8,030 bases of DNA. Source: an uncultured Pseudorhodoferax sp. (lineage in GTDB: Bacteria; Pseudomonadota; Gammaproteobacteria; Burkholderiales; Burkholderiaceae). Position numbers and translations under genes: made by a program. Shown here piece after piece: positions 1 to 5,928 of this stretch (within the stretch, counting starts at the first letter, position 1; every line of letters starts with the position of its first letter). The notes beneath the pieces are model-generated. The model saw nothing but the letters and a program-made list of their open reading frames with translations, did not search any database and was not told where the DNA came from. The stretch is taken from positions 1-8,030 of the forward strand of contig CAJYRH010000240.1 in assembly GCA_913776795.1 (NCBI GenBank), given 5' to 3'.

Positions 1-1
1 C

Positions 2-178
2 GCACCGGACGGCGACCTGAGCGCCTGCGCCGACCCATCGCTGCAAGCGCTGAGCCGCGCCATTCCGGCCGCCGCCGCGCTCCCGCTGCTCCAGGCGCTG
101 GCCCGCAACCGCTCCGACACGCTGCGGCTGCACTACCTGGACGATCTGGCCCTGCAGGTGGAGGTGGCGCCGTGCTAG
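2..178 (+). CDS. C-terminal end of an unidentified protein in the pigment operon (5' truncated by the window edge)
   Basis: An open frame enters from the left edge and ends at TAG 176-178, giving 58 visible residues ending in HYLDDLALQVEVAPC. It continues into the dehydratase gene with a 7-nt overlap (GTG 172 to TAG 178), so it belongs to the same operon and translation is probably coupled. The tail lacks the NSFxFGGxN motif found at the C-terminus of canonical ketosynthases, so it is not the end of an ordinary FabF/FabB. The pattern of a leucine-rich helix, a short basic turn and a final hydrophobic strand reminds me of the end of the beta-ketoacyl synthase chain-length-factor-like proteins (Ketoacyl-synt_2) in aryl polyene clusters. 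That resemblance is from memory and weak. The reading frame is certain; the identity is not. Confidence 0.6.
   Translation, partial: APDGDLSACADPSLQALSRAIPAAAALPLLQALARNRSDTLRLHYLDDLALQVEVAPC
160..164 (+). promoter_or_regulatory. Ribosome binding site deciding the GTG start at 172
   Basis: GGAGG lies inside the end of the preceding gene, 7 nt before GTG 172. It is the best Shine-Dalgarno match in the area and supports the unusual GTG start over any later ATG. Confidence 0.75.
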
Positions 179-621
179 ATGCGGCCGGCATCGCGCGGCT
201 CATTCCGCACAGCGGCAGCATGTGCCTCCTGGCGCGGCTGGAGCGCTGGGACGCGCGCGCCATCGTCTGCAGCGCCAGCAGCCATCGAGACGTCGACAAC
301 CCGCTGCGCACGGCCTCTGGGTTGCTGGCGCCCTGCGCGATCGAGTACGCGGCCCAGGCCATGGCCCTGCACGGCGCACTGATCGGTCAGCAGGCCGGCG
401 CCGCGGCCCACGCGGCCAGCCCGGGCTTCCTTGCCAGCGCCCGCGGCGTGCAGTTCCACCGGCTGCGGCTGGACGACCTGGCCGGCGACCTGACCATCGA
501 GGCCCAGCGCCAGGCCGGCGACGCGCAGCAGATCCTCTACCACTTCCGCGTGCAGCACGCGGGCCAGCCCGTCGCAGAAGGCCGGGCTGCCGTCGTGCTG
601 AACACGCTGCTCGCCGCATGA
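172..621 (+). CDS. apeP: ApeP-type 3-hydroxyacyl-ACP dehydratase (hotdog fold)
   Basis: A 149-residue single hotdog domain. It would remove water from the 3-hydroxyacyl-ACP intermediate to make each new trans double bond of a polyene, acting in the cytoplasm on ACP-bound chains. Visible hallmarks are the N-terminal PHSGSM segment (12-17), which matches the FabZ-like LPHR.PF region; SH (37-38) followed by NPLR (43-46), where His38 sits where FabZ has its catalytic His; and IEYAAQAMALHG (57-68), where Glu58 would be the second catalytic residue. A PGFLASARGV strand (84-93) and a terminal GRAAVVL strand follow. The length is normal for this family. The GTG start at 172 is chosen because GGAGG stands 7 nt upstream and the N-terminus then begins just before the conserved PHSGSM. 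The gene overlaps its upstream neighbour by 7 nt and the reductase by ATGA (618-621). Distinction from FabZ/FabA rests on the NPLR...IEYAAQ pattern typical of aryl polyene dehydratases. Confidence 0.88.
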   Translation: MLDAAGIARLIPHSGSMCLLARLERWDARAIVCSASSHRDVDNPLRTASGLLAPCAIEYAAQAMALHGALIGQQAGAAAHAASPGFLASARGVQFHRLRLDDLAGDLTIEAQRQAGDAQQILYHFRVQHAGQPVAEGRAAVVLNTLLAA

Positions 622-1349
622 ACACTTCCACTCGAAAACGGGCCCTCGTGACCGGCGCCAGCGGTGGCCTCGGCCGCGCCATTGCGCTCAAGCTCGCGCG
701 CGATGGCCACCACGTCATCGTGCACGCCAACCGGCGCCTGGCAGCGGCACAGGCCCTGGCCGAGGAGATCGTCGCGGCCGGCGGCAGTGCCGAGGCCGTG
801 GCCTTCGACGTGACCGACGCCCAGGCCAGCGCCGACGCCTGCACACGGCTGCTCGCGGCCGGCCCCGTTCAGATCCTCGTCAACAACGCCGGCCTGCACG
901 ACGATGCCGCCTTCCCTGCGCTGCGGCCCGAGCAGTGGCGCCAAGTGATCGACGTGTCGCTCAACGGCTTCTTCCACGTCACCCAGCCTTTGAGCATGCC
1001 CATGGTGCGCACGCGCTGGGGCCGCATCGTCAACATCTCGTCCATGTCGGCGGTGGCCGGCAACCGCGGCCAGGTCAACTATGCGGCGGCCAAGGGTGCG
1101 CTGAACAGTGCCACCAAATCGCTGGCGCTGGAGCTGGCCAGCCGCGGCATCACGGTCAACGCGGTGGCGCCCGGGATCATCGACACGGGCATGGCGCAGG
1201 ACTTCGACAAGGCCACCATCGAGCGCATCGTGCCCATGAAGCGGGCCGGCACGGGCGAGGAGGTCGCAGCACTGGTCGGCTTCCTGGCCTCGGACGCGGC
1301 CGGCTACATCAGTGGCCAGGTCATTTCCATCAACGGAGGGATGGTCTGA
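618..1349 (+). CDS. fabG: 3-oxoacyl-ACP reductase, FabG-type short-chain dehydrogenase (ApeQ role)
   Basis: A 243-residue classical short-chain dehydrogenase/reductase that would use NADPH to reduce 3-ketoacyl-ACP to 3-hydroxyacyl-ACP, feeding the dehydratase encoded just upstream. The Rossmann nucleotide-binding motif TGASGGLG is at 12-19, NNAG at 89-92, and the catalytic tetrad is complete: Asn116, Ser142, Tyr155 and Lys159 (Y-A-A-A-K). The post-catalytic VAPGIIDTGM segment and the C-terminal GQVISINGG are typical of FabG. The ATG at 618 overlaps the dehydratase stop as ATGA and no clear Shine-Dalgarno is seen, so translational coupling is likely. The start leaves the usual short lead before the Rossmann motif. 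The position next to apeP implies pigment synthesis rather than housekeeping fatty-acid synthesis; that last step is inference. Confidence 0.92.
   Translation: MNTSTRKRALVTGASGGLGRAIALKLARDGHHVIVHANRRLAAAQALAEEIVAAGGSAEAVAFDVTDAQASADACTRLLAAGPVQILVNNAGLHDDAAFPALRPEQWRQVIDVSLNGFFHVTQPLSMPMVRTRWGRIVNISSMSAVAGNRGQVNYAAAKGALNSATKSLALELASRGITVNAVAPGIIDTGMAQDFDKATIERIVPMKRAGTGEEVAALVGFLASDAAGYISGQVISINGGMV
1335..1340 (+). promoter_or_regulatory. Ribosome binding site of the flavoprotein gene
   Basis: GGAGGG lies within the last codons of the reductase gene, 11 nt before ATG 1352. It fixes the start of the FAD-dependent gene directly behind the reductase stop. Confidence 0.7.
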
Positions 1350-1351
1350 AC

Positions 1352-2962
1352 ATGCACCACGACGTCGTGATACTGGGCGGCGGGCTGGCCGGCCTGACGC
1401 TGGCCCTGCAGTTGCGGCGCCGCATGGCAGGCCTCAACGTGTTGGTGCTGGAGCGCCGCACACACCCATTGCCAGAGGCCGCGCACAAGGTGGGCGAATC
1501 CTCGGTCGAGATCCAGGCGCATTACCTCTCGCAGGTGCTGGGCCTGAAGGACTACCTCGCAGAGCGCCAGCTCAAGAAGTTCGGCTTTCGCTTCTTCTGG
1601 AGCGATGGCGCGCCCGACCTTACCAAGGTTACCGAGCTGGGTGCCAGCACATTCCTGCCCACGCAGAGCTACCAGCTCGACCGCGGCATGCTGGAGAACG
1701 ACCTCGCGCAGATGGTGCAGGCGGCCGGCGTGCAGCACCGCGACGGCGCGGTGGTGCGCGACTTCACGCTGGGCCGCAAGGGCGAGCGGCATGCGGTGCG
1801 CTTCGAGCATGGCGGCCAGATGCACGAGGCCACGGCCGACTGGCTGGTGGACGCCAGCGGGCGCGCCGGGCTCGTCAAGCGCCGGCTCGGTCTGGCGCAG
1901 ACCAACGACCATGCGGCCCACGCCGTGTGGTTCCGCATCGACCGGCGCATCGACGTGGCGGCCTGGACCCAGGACGCAGAATGGCTGGCGCGCTGCAATC
2001 CGCCGAACCGCTGGCTGTCCACCAACCATCTGGTGGGCGCCGGCTATTGGGTCTGGCTGATCCCGCTCGCGTCAGGCTCGCATTCCGTGGGCATCGTGGC
2101 CGACCCCGCGCTGCACCCCCTCGATGGCATGGACAGCTTCGACAAGGCCATGGAGTGGCTGCGCGTGCACCAGCCGCAGCTGCACGCGGACCTGGACGCC
2201 AAGCGCGACGGGCTGCAGGACTTTGCGTTCTTCAAACGCTTTTCCTACGGGTGCAAGAAGGTCTGGAGCGGCAGCGACCGCTGGGCGGTGACCGGTGAGG
2301 CGGGACTGTTCCTCGACCCCTTCTACTCGCCTGGCGGCGACTTCATCGCCATCTCCAACAGCTTCGTGACGGAGCTGGTCGAACGCGACCGCGCGCAGGC
2401 CCCGGTCGGCATGCTGGCACCGCTGTACGAGCGCATCTACTTTTCGCTGTACGAGGCCATGCTGCCGATCTACACCGGCCAGTACCCGCTGTTCGCGAGC
2501 GCCGAGGTGATGCCGCTCAAGGTGTTGTGGGACTACACCTTCTACTGGGGTGTGATGTGCCAGCTGTTCTTCCAGGGACAGCTGGTGGACGTGCAGACCA
2601 TGGCGCGCCTGCAGGGCGATCTGGCCTGGTCGCACCGCATGAACGTGGCGATGCAGGACTTTCTGCGGGCCTGGGGTGCAGTGGATGGCGGTGCGCGTCC
2701 GCGCCGCATGCTGGACCAGGCCAGCCTTGCCTGGTTCGCCGAGATGAACCGCGGCCTCACGGACCGGCTGGACGAGGCGGCCTTTGCGACCCGGCTGCAG
2801 GACAACCTGGACCTGCTGCACCAGCTGGCCGAACAGCTGCTGGACCGCGCGCTCGCGCAGCATCCCGCGCTGCCGAGCGCCACCTTGCGCGCCGTGATGG
2901 CGCAGCGGCCGGCCGCACCGGCCGTGCAGAACCTGCTGTTCCCCGAGCTCAGTCCCGCGTGA
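1352..2962 (+). CDS. FAD-dependent oxidoreductase of the tryptophan/phenol halogenase superfamily
   Basis: A 536-residue flavoprotein. The N-terminal FAD Rossmann motif GGGLAGL is at 9-15, GESS at 48-51 matches the conserved GES of flavin halogenases, DASGR is at 167-171, and YWVWLIP at 232-238 contains the halogenase signature WxWxIP (Trp233, Trp235, Ile237, Pro238). KKFGFRFFW (75-83) places Lys75 or Lys76 near where these enzymes carry the catalytic lysine that handles hypohalous acid. The second FAD loop reads GEAGLFLDPFYSPGG (315-329), where halogenases more often have DPxFSxGv. After about residue 345 the protein is mostly helical. In this operon it could halogenate or hydroxylate the aryl end of the polyene; xanthomonadins of Xanthomonas are brominated aryl polyenes and are linked to a halogenase-like gene. 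The start has a GGAGGG site and lies 2 nt after the reductase stop. The 3' end overlaps the convergent synthase gene by 14 bp. A monooxygenase or desaturase role cannot be excluded. Confidence 0.85.
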   Translation: MHHDVVILGGGLAGLTLALQLRRRMAGLNVLVLERRTHPLPEAAHKVGESSVEIQAHYLSQVLGLKDYLAERQLKKFGFRFFWSDGAPDLTKVTELGASTFLPTQSYQLDRGMLENDLAQMVQAAGVQHRDGAVVRDFTLGRKGERHAVRFEHGGQMHEATADWLVDASGRAGLVKRRLGLAQTNDHAAHAVWFRIDRRIDVAAWTQDAEWLARCNPPNRWLSTNHLVGAGYWVWLIPLASGSHSVGIVADPALHPLDGMDSFDKAMEWLRVHQPQLHADLDAKRDGLQDFAFFKRFSYGCKKVWSGSDRWAVTGEAGLFLDPFYSPGGDFIAISNSFVTELVERDRAQAPVGMLAPLYERIYFSLYEAMLPIYTGQYPLFASAEVMPLKVLWDYTFYWGVMCQLFFQGQLVDVQTMARLQGDLAWSHRMNVAMQDFLRAWGAVDGGARPRRMLDQASLAWFAEMNRGLTDRLDEAAFATRLQDNLDLLHQLAEQLLDRALAQHPALPSATLRAVMAQRPAAPAVQNLLFPELSPA

Positions 2963-4157
2963 ACAGCAGCACCGCGTTCGTGCCGCCGAACGCGAACGAG
3001 TTGCTGACCGCTGCCGACAGCTGCGGCGCTGCTGCGCCTTCGGCGGGCACCAGCGGCACGCGGCACTGCGGATCGGGCGCGCCGCAGTGGGCGTTGGGCG
3101 GCAGCTGGCGTCGCGCCAGCGCCTGCACCGTGACCACGGCCTCCAGCGCGCCGGCCGCCCCCAGCAGGTGCCCGTGCAAGGCCTTGGTCGAACTCACGGC
3201 CAGGCCGGAAAGTGCCTCGCCGAACACCTGGGCCAGGGCCTCGCACTCGACGAGATCGCCGGCCTTGGTGGCCGTGCCGTGGGCGTTGCAGTAGCCCACG
3301 TCGCGCGGCGCGAGGTCGGCGCGGTGCAGTGCGGCCTTCAAGGCGCGCGCCTGGCCGGCGGCGTCGGGCTTGGTCAGGTGGGCCGCGTCGCTGCTGATGC
3401 CCCAGCCGGCCAGCCGGGCGTGCATGCGCGCGCCGCGCGCGCGGGCGCGCTCGGCGGATTCGAGGACCACGAAGGCCGCGCCCTCGCCCAGCGCGAAGCC
3501 GCTGCGGTCGGCCGCGAACGGCCGCACGCTGGTGGCCGCCATGCCTTCGTCGAAAGCGGCCAGTGTGTGCATGGCCTGCCAGGCCAACACCACGCCGGGC
3601 ACGATCAAGGCCTCGCTGCCACCGGCGATCGCCACGTCGAGATCGCCCCGCTGCACGGCGCCGGCGGCCTCGGCGATCGCCACGGCGGACGAGGCGCAGG
3701 CCACGGAATAGGTCAGCACCGGGCCCAGCACCTGGTGGCGCATCGCCACGTGGGCGGCCGGCGCGTTGGGCATGAAGGCCGGAATGGTCAGCGGCGGCAC
3801 GCGGCCGCCACTGCGGTAGGCGGCCTCCAGCGCGGCGGCGCCGCCCATGCCGCAACCGGCGTACACGCCCAGGCGTTCCGGGGCCACATCGCCCAGCACG
3901 CCGGCATCGCGCAGCGCCAGGTCGGCGGCGGCCACGGCCAGCTGGCTCACACGGTCCACGCCGGTCAGCTGCATCTTGGTGAACCACTGCAGCGGATCGA
4001 AGTCGACGGTGGCCGCGCAGGCCGGCTTGGCCAGTTCGGGGAATACCGGCGCGATGGCCGAGCGGCCCTGCAGCAGGGCCTCGATCACGGCGTCGGCGTC
4101 CGATCCATGGGGCGAGACCACGCCCAGGCCGGTGACGGCGACCGCCTGCGCGCTCAC
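2949..4157 (-). CDS. Beta-ketoacyl-ACP synthase, FabF-type (aryl polyene ketosynthase)
   Basis: A 402-residue thiolase-fold condensing enzyme that would extend an ACP-bound chain with malonyl-ACP. The active-site nucleophile is Cys154 (VACASS). The two catalytic histidines are His293 (NAHGTAT) and His330 (in KALHGHLLGAAG), with the conserved Lys325 and a C-terminal NSFAFGGTN (386-394). The triad is complete, so this is an active ketosynthase and not a chain-length-factor subunit, which would lack the cysteine. It starts with GTG at 4157, overlapping the ACP stop as GTGA, and the N-terminus AVAVTGLGVVSPHG is in the expected place. It is the last gene of the minus-strand operon, directly behind its probable carrier protein. 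It corresponds to an ApeO or ApeR type enzyme, but I cannot decide which from sequence alone. Its end runs 14 bp into the opposite gene. Confidence 0.93.
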   Translation of the reverse strand: MSAQAVAVTGLGVVSPHGSDADAVIEALLQGRSAIAPVFPELAKPACAATVDFDPLQWFTKMQLTGVDRVSQLAVAAADLALRDAGVLGDVAPERLGVYAGCGMGGAAALEAAYRSGGRVPPLTIPAFMPNAPAAHVAMRHQVLGPVLTYSVACASSAVAIAEAAGAVQRGDLDVAIAGGSEALIVPGVVLAWQAMHTLAAFDEGMAATSVRPFAADRSGFALGEGAAFVVLESAERARARGARMHARLAGWGISSDAAHLTKPDAAGQARALKAALHRADLAPRDVGYCNAHGTATKAGDLVECEALAQVFGEALSGLAVSSTKALHGHLLGAAGALEAVVTVQALARRQLPPNAHCGAPDPQCRVPLVPAEGAAAPQLSAAVSNSFAFGGTNAVLLFTRD

Positions 4158-4399
4158 GCGGCGGCCTGCTTGGCTGCGACCAGCTGGTCGACCAGGGTGG
4201 CGAATTCAGCCAGGGTGTCGATGCTGGTGTTGTCGTCCGGCACGGAGATGTGGAACTGGTCTTCCACCGCGAACACGAATTCGACCAAAGCCAGCGAATC
4301 GAAGCCTGACTCGCGCATCGAGGTCTCGGGCGTCAGGGTGGCGGCATCGATGCCGAACTTGCTGTGGATCAGCTCCTGGAGGGCAGGCAGGGAACTCAT
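4154..4399 (-). CDS. Acyl carrier protein (phosphopantetheine-binding)
   Basis: An 81-residue acidic carrier protein. The prosthetic-group attachment motif GFDSLALVE (32-40) contains Ser35, which a phosphopantetheinyl transferase would modify. The predicted four-helix layout and the EDQFHISVPDD stretch after helix II are typical. It would carry the growing aryl polyene, or hand over the starter or malonyl units, for the synthase encoded immediately downstream (GTGA overlap). The ATG at 4399 is chosen because it gives a normal ACP N-terminus 13 nt after the PAP2 stop. The frame stays open upstream inside the PAP2 gene, but that extension does not look like protein of this family. No clear Shine-Dalgarno is seen before this start, so it may rely on reinitiation after PAP2. 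It is distinct from the fatty-acid AcpP by context rather than by any decisive residue. Confidence 0.93.
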   Translation of the reverse strand: MSSLPALQELIHSKFGIDAATLTPETSMRESGFDSLALVEFVFAVEDQFHISVPDDNTSIDTLAEFATLVDQLVAAKQAAA

Positions 4400-4412
4400 G
4401 GTGGACGGTGTT

Positions 4413-5090
4413 CTACGGGCGGGGCGCATGATAGCCCGGCCTCGGGCGCCAGCGCAGCGAGGCCAGCGCGACCACCAGCCCCAGCGCGGCGCCGCCCGCC
4501 ACGTCCAGCGCCACGTGCTGGCGCACCGCCATGGTGGACCAGGCGATGAGCAGCGCCCACACCCCGTTGGCCACGCGCAGCGCCATCGGCGCGCCGACTT
4601 CGCGCAGCACGGCGTGCAGCCGGATGGCCGTGAACACGGCAGAGGCCACGTGCATGGACGGACTGGCATTGCCGGCAGCGTCCACGCCTTCCAGCAGTGC
4701 AAATCCAGGGTGGCCGCTGCGGTCCAGCACCAGCTGCGGCACCGCAGTCGGCCAGAAATAGAAGATGGCAAGGCCGCTGCCCATGAGCACGACCGTCCAC
4801 AACCCGTAGGACATCAGCTGCCCGAAGCCGCGCTGCAGTCCCGGCGCGATGCCGATGTAGAACCACAGCGACAGGTAGGGCCACAGCATGGCGGGCTGGA
4901 ACGGCACCAGTGCGTCGACCCAGGTCAGCGGCATCACGGTGACCGGGTGGACAGGGTTGCGCAGCAGTTCGAAGTAGCCCACGAAGAAGGCCGTCGTCCA
5001 CAGCGCCGTGCCGAGCAGCTTGAGCCAGAACAGCTCCCGCGCTCGGGACCAGAGTTCGAACTGCCAGCCAGGATGCGCGGGGGCGGGCAT
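4413..5090 (-). CDS. PAP2-superfamily integral membrane protein (lipid phosphatase/phosphotransferase-like)
   Basis: A 225-residue protein with about five or six hydrophobic segments (roughly 22-42, 65-85, 94-112, 150-165, 172-188 and 198-212). The second phosphatase motif appears as SPSMH (143-147, His147) instead of the canonical PSGH. The third appears as ST-x3-RQH-x3-D (Ser185, Arg190, His192, Asp196). The usual first motif K-x6-RP is not seen. This pattern resembles the PAP2_3/AUR1-like branch, which includes phosphotransferases as well as phosphatases. Catalysis would be at the membrane on a lipid phosphate or phospholipid headgroup. The ATG at 5090 is joined to the glycosyltransferase stop as TGATG. 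The position between a glycosyltransferase and an ACP suggests a step in attaching or freeing a lipid-linked aryl polyene; this is inference. Substrate unknown. Confidence 0.85.
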   Translation of the reverse strand: MPAPAHPGWQFELWSRARELFWLKLLGTALWTTAFFVGYFELLRNPVHPVTVMPLTWVDALVPFQPAMLWPYLSLWFYIGIAPGLQRGFGQLMSYGLWTVVLMGSGLAIFYFWPTAVPQLVLDRSGHPGFALLEGVDAAGNASPSMHVASAVFTAIRLHAVLREVGAPMALRVANGVWALLIAWSTMAVRQHVALDVAGGAALGLVVALASLRWRPRPGYHAPRP

Positions 5091-5866
5091 CAGGGCTGGA
5101 ACGGCGCGCGACGCGTGGCACGGCGCCAGGCCAGAAACGGCAGGCGCAGCGCGAACTCCAGCATCAGCCGAAAATGCATCCAGCTCAGCAGGGCGTTGTC
5201 GCGGCCGTAGCGGAAGTGCGAGACACCGCCCTCCTCGGCGGTCAGGTACCGGACGGGCGCGTCCAGGTTGACGGGCTTGACGCCGCGCCATGCCAGGCGC
5301 ACGACGGCCTCGGTGTCGAAATCGAACCGGCGCATCCAGGGCTGGCGGCGCATCACGGCCACCAGATCGGCAATCGGATAGACGCGAAAGCCATACAGCG
5401 AATCGGCGATGCCGGCGCCCAGCGTCTCCAGGTCGGTCCACCAGTTGGACACGCGGCGGCCACGCACACGCAGCAGCGGTGCCGAGGCGTCGAACACGGG
5501 CCGGCCCAGCACCATGGTCTCGGGCCGCGCGAGCGAGGCCCGCATGAAGTCCGGGATCAGCGCGGCCGGGTGCTGGCCGTCCGAATCCATGGTCAGCGCA
5601 TGCGTGAAGCCGGCCGCCTGCGCGCGCTCCAGCCCGTGCAACAGCGCCGCGCCCTTGCCCACATTGACCGGCAGCGCGATGACCACGAGGCCCGGGTCTT
5701 CATCGGCCATCGCCTGCAGACCGGCCGGCGTGCCGTCCGTGCTGCCATCGGTGACGACCCAGACCGGATTCCACTGCGCGCGCGCAGCGGCCACCGTCTC
5801 GTACACCTTGGGGCCGGTGTTGTAACTGGGGATCAGCAGCACATGGGTGCGGGATGGCACGGTCAT
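5090..5866 (-). CDS. Family 2 glycosyltransferase
   Basis: A 258-residue GT-A fold enzyme without obvious membrane segments. It begins with the classic nucleotide-sugar binding strand LLIPSYNTG (10-18). DGSTDGT (40-46) follows, then the metal-binding DSD of MDSDGQHP (Asp94, Asp96), DSLYGFRVYP (155-164) and FDFDTE (181-186), where the acidic residues would act in acceptor binding or catalysis. It would transfer a sugar from an activated donor to a lipid or pigment acceptor at the inner face of the membrane. The ATG at 5866 has AAGGA 5 nt upstream. The basic, aromatic C-terminus (RLPFLAWRRATRRAPFQP) may touch the membrane. Its neighbours on either side are an acyltransferase and a PAP2 protein, as expected for a lipid-anchoring module. 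The aryl polyene protein ApeJ is, as I recall, a glycosyltransferase/acyltransferase; here the two functions are on separate genes. Confidence 0.9.
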   Translation of the reverse strand: MTVPSRTHVLLIPSYNTGPKVYETVAAARAQWNPVWVVTDGSTDGTPAGLQAMADEDPGLVVIALPVNVGKGAALLHGLERAQAAGFTHALTMDSDGQHPAALIPDFMRASLARPETMVLGRPVFDASAPLLRVRGRRVSNWWTDLETLGAGIADSLYGFRVYPIADLVAVMRRQPWMRRFDFDTEAVVRLAWRGVKPVNLDAPVRYLTAEEGGVSHFRYGRDNALLSWMHFRLMLEFALRLPFLAWRRATRRAPFQP

Positions 5867-5928
5867 CGAGGTCCTTCGCCCTGTCGGGCTGCGGCGGCGA
5901 CATGTTCGGACGGCCGGTGGGCGTTCAT
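5863..5928 (-). CDS. Possible 21-residue coupling mini-ORF between acyltransferase and glycosyltransferase
   Basis: In the 58-nt gap between the two genes, a 21-codon frame starts at ATG 5928-5926. This overlaps the acyltransferase stop as ATGA. It ends at TGA 5865-5863, overlapping the glycosyltransferase start as ATGA. The peptide (MNAHRPSEHV at its N-terminus, GEGPR at its end) is hydrophilic and has no recognisable domain. Its last codons include the AAGGA ribosome site of the next gene. It could pass terminating ribosomes to the next start, or be coincidence; there is no strong Shine-Dalgarno of its own. No function is claimed for the peptide. Confidence 0.3.
   Translation of the reverse strand: MNAHRPSEHVAAAARQGEGPR
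5872..5876 (-). promoter_or_regulatory. Ribosome binding site of the glycosyltransferase gene
   Basis: AAGGA on the minus strand is 5 nt before ATG 5866. It selects this start over in-frame extension into the acyltransferase gene. Confidence 0.65.

Noticed and set aside
222..617. N-terminal extension of the reductase frame upstream of ATG 618
   Set aside because: The upstream part overlaps the dehydratase gene and is Arg/Pro-rich. The FabG Rossmann motif begins 12 residues after ATG 618, the normal distance.
935..1351. N-terminal extension of the flavoprotein frame upstream of ATG 1352
   Set aside because: It would overlap the reductase gene with His/Gly-rich sequence. The GxGxxG motif and GGAGGG site both fix the start at 1352.
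2542..3987. Minus-strand open frame of about 480 codons across the synthase gene and the end of the flavoprotein gene
   Set aside because: It is out of frame with the clearly motif-bearing synthase and Arg/Ala/Gly-rich; a shadow frame.
4400..4771. N-terminal extension of the ACP frame into the PAP2 gene
   Set aside because: The extension is Trp/Cys/Arg-rich and unlike any carrier protein domain; ATG 4399 gives a standard ACP.
3087..5210. Very long plus-strand open frame (about 700 codons) antisense to the synthase, ACP and PAP2 genes
   Set aside because: Its translation is low-complexity Gly/Arg/His/Ala-rich and has no domain. It runs opposite to three well-supported genes, as expected from high-GC third-position bias.
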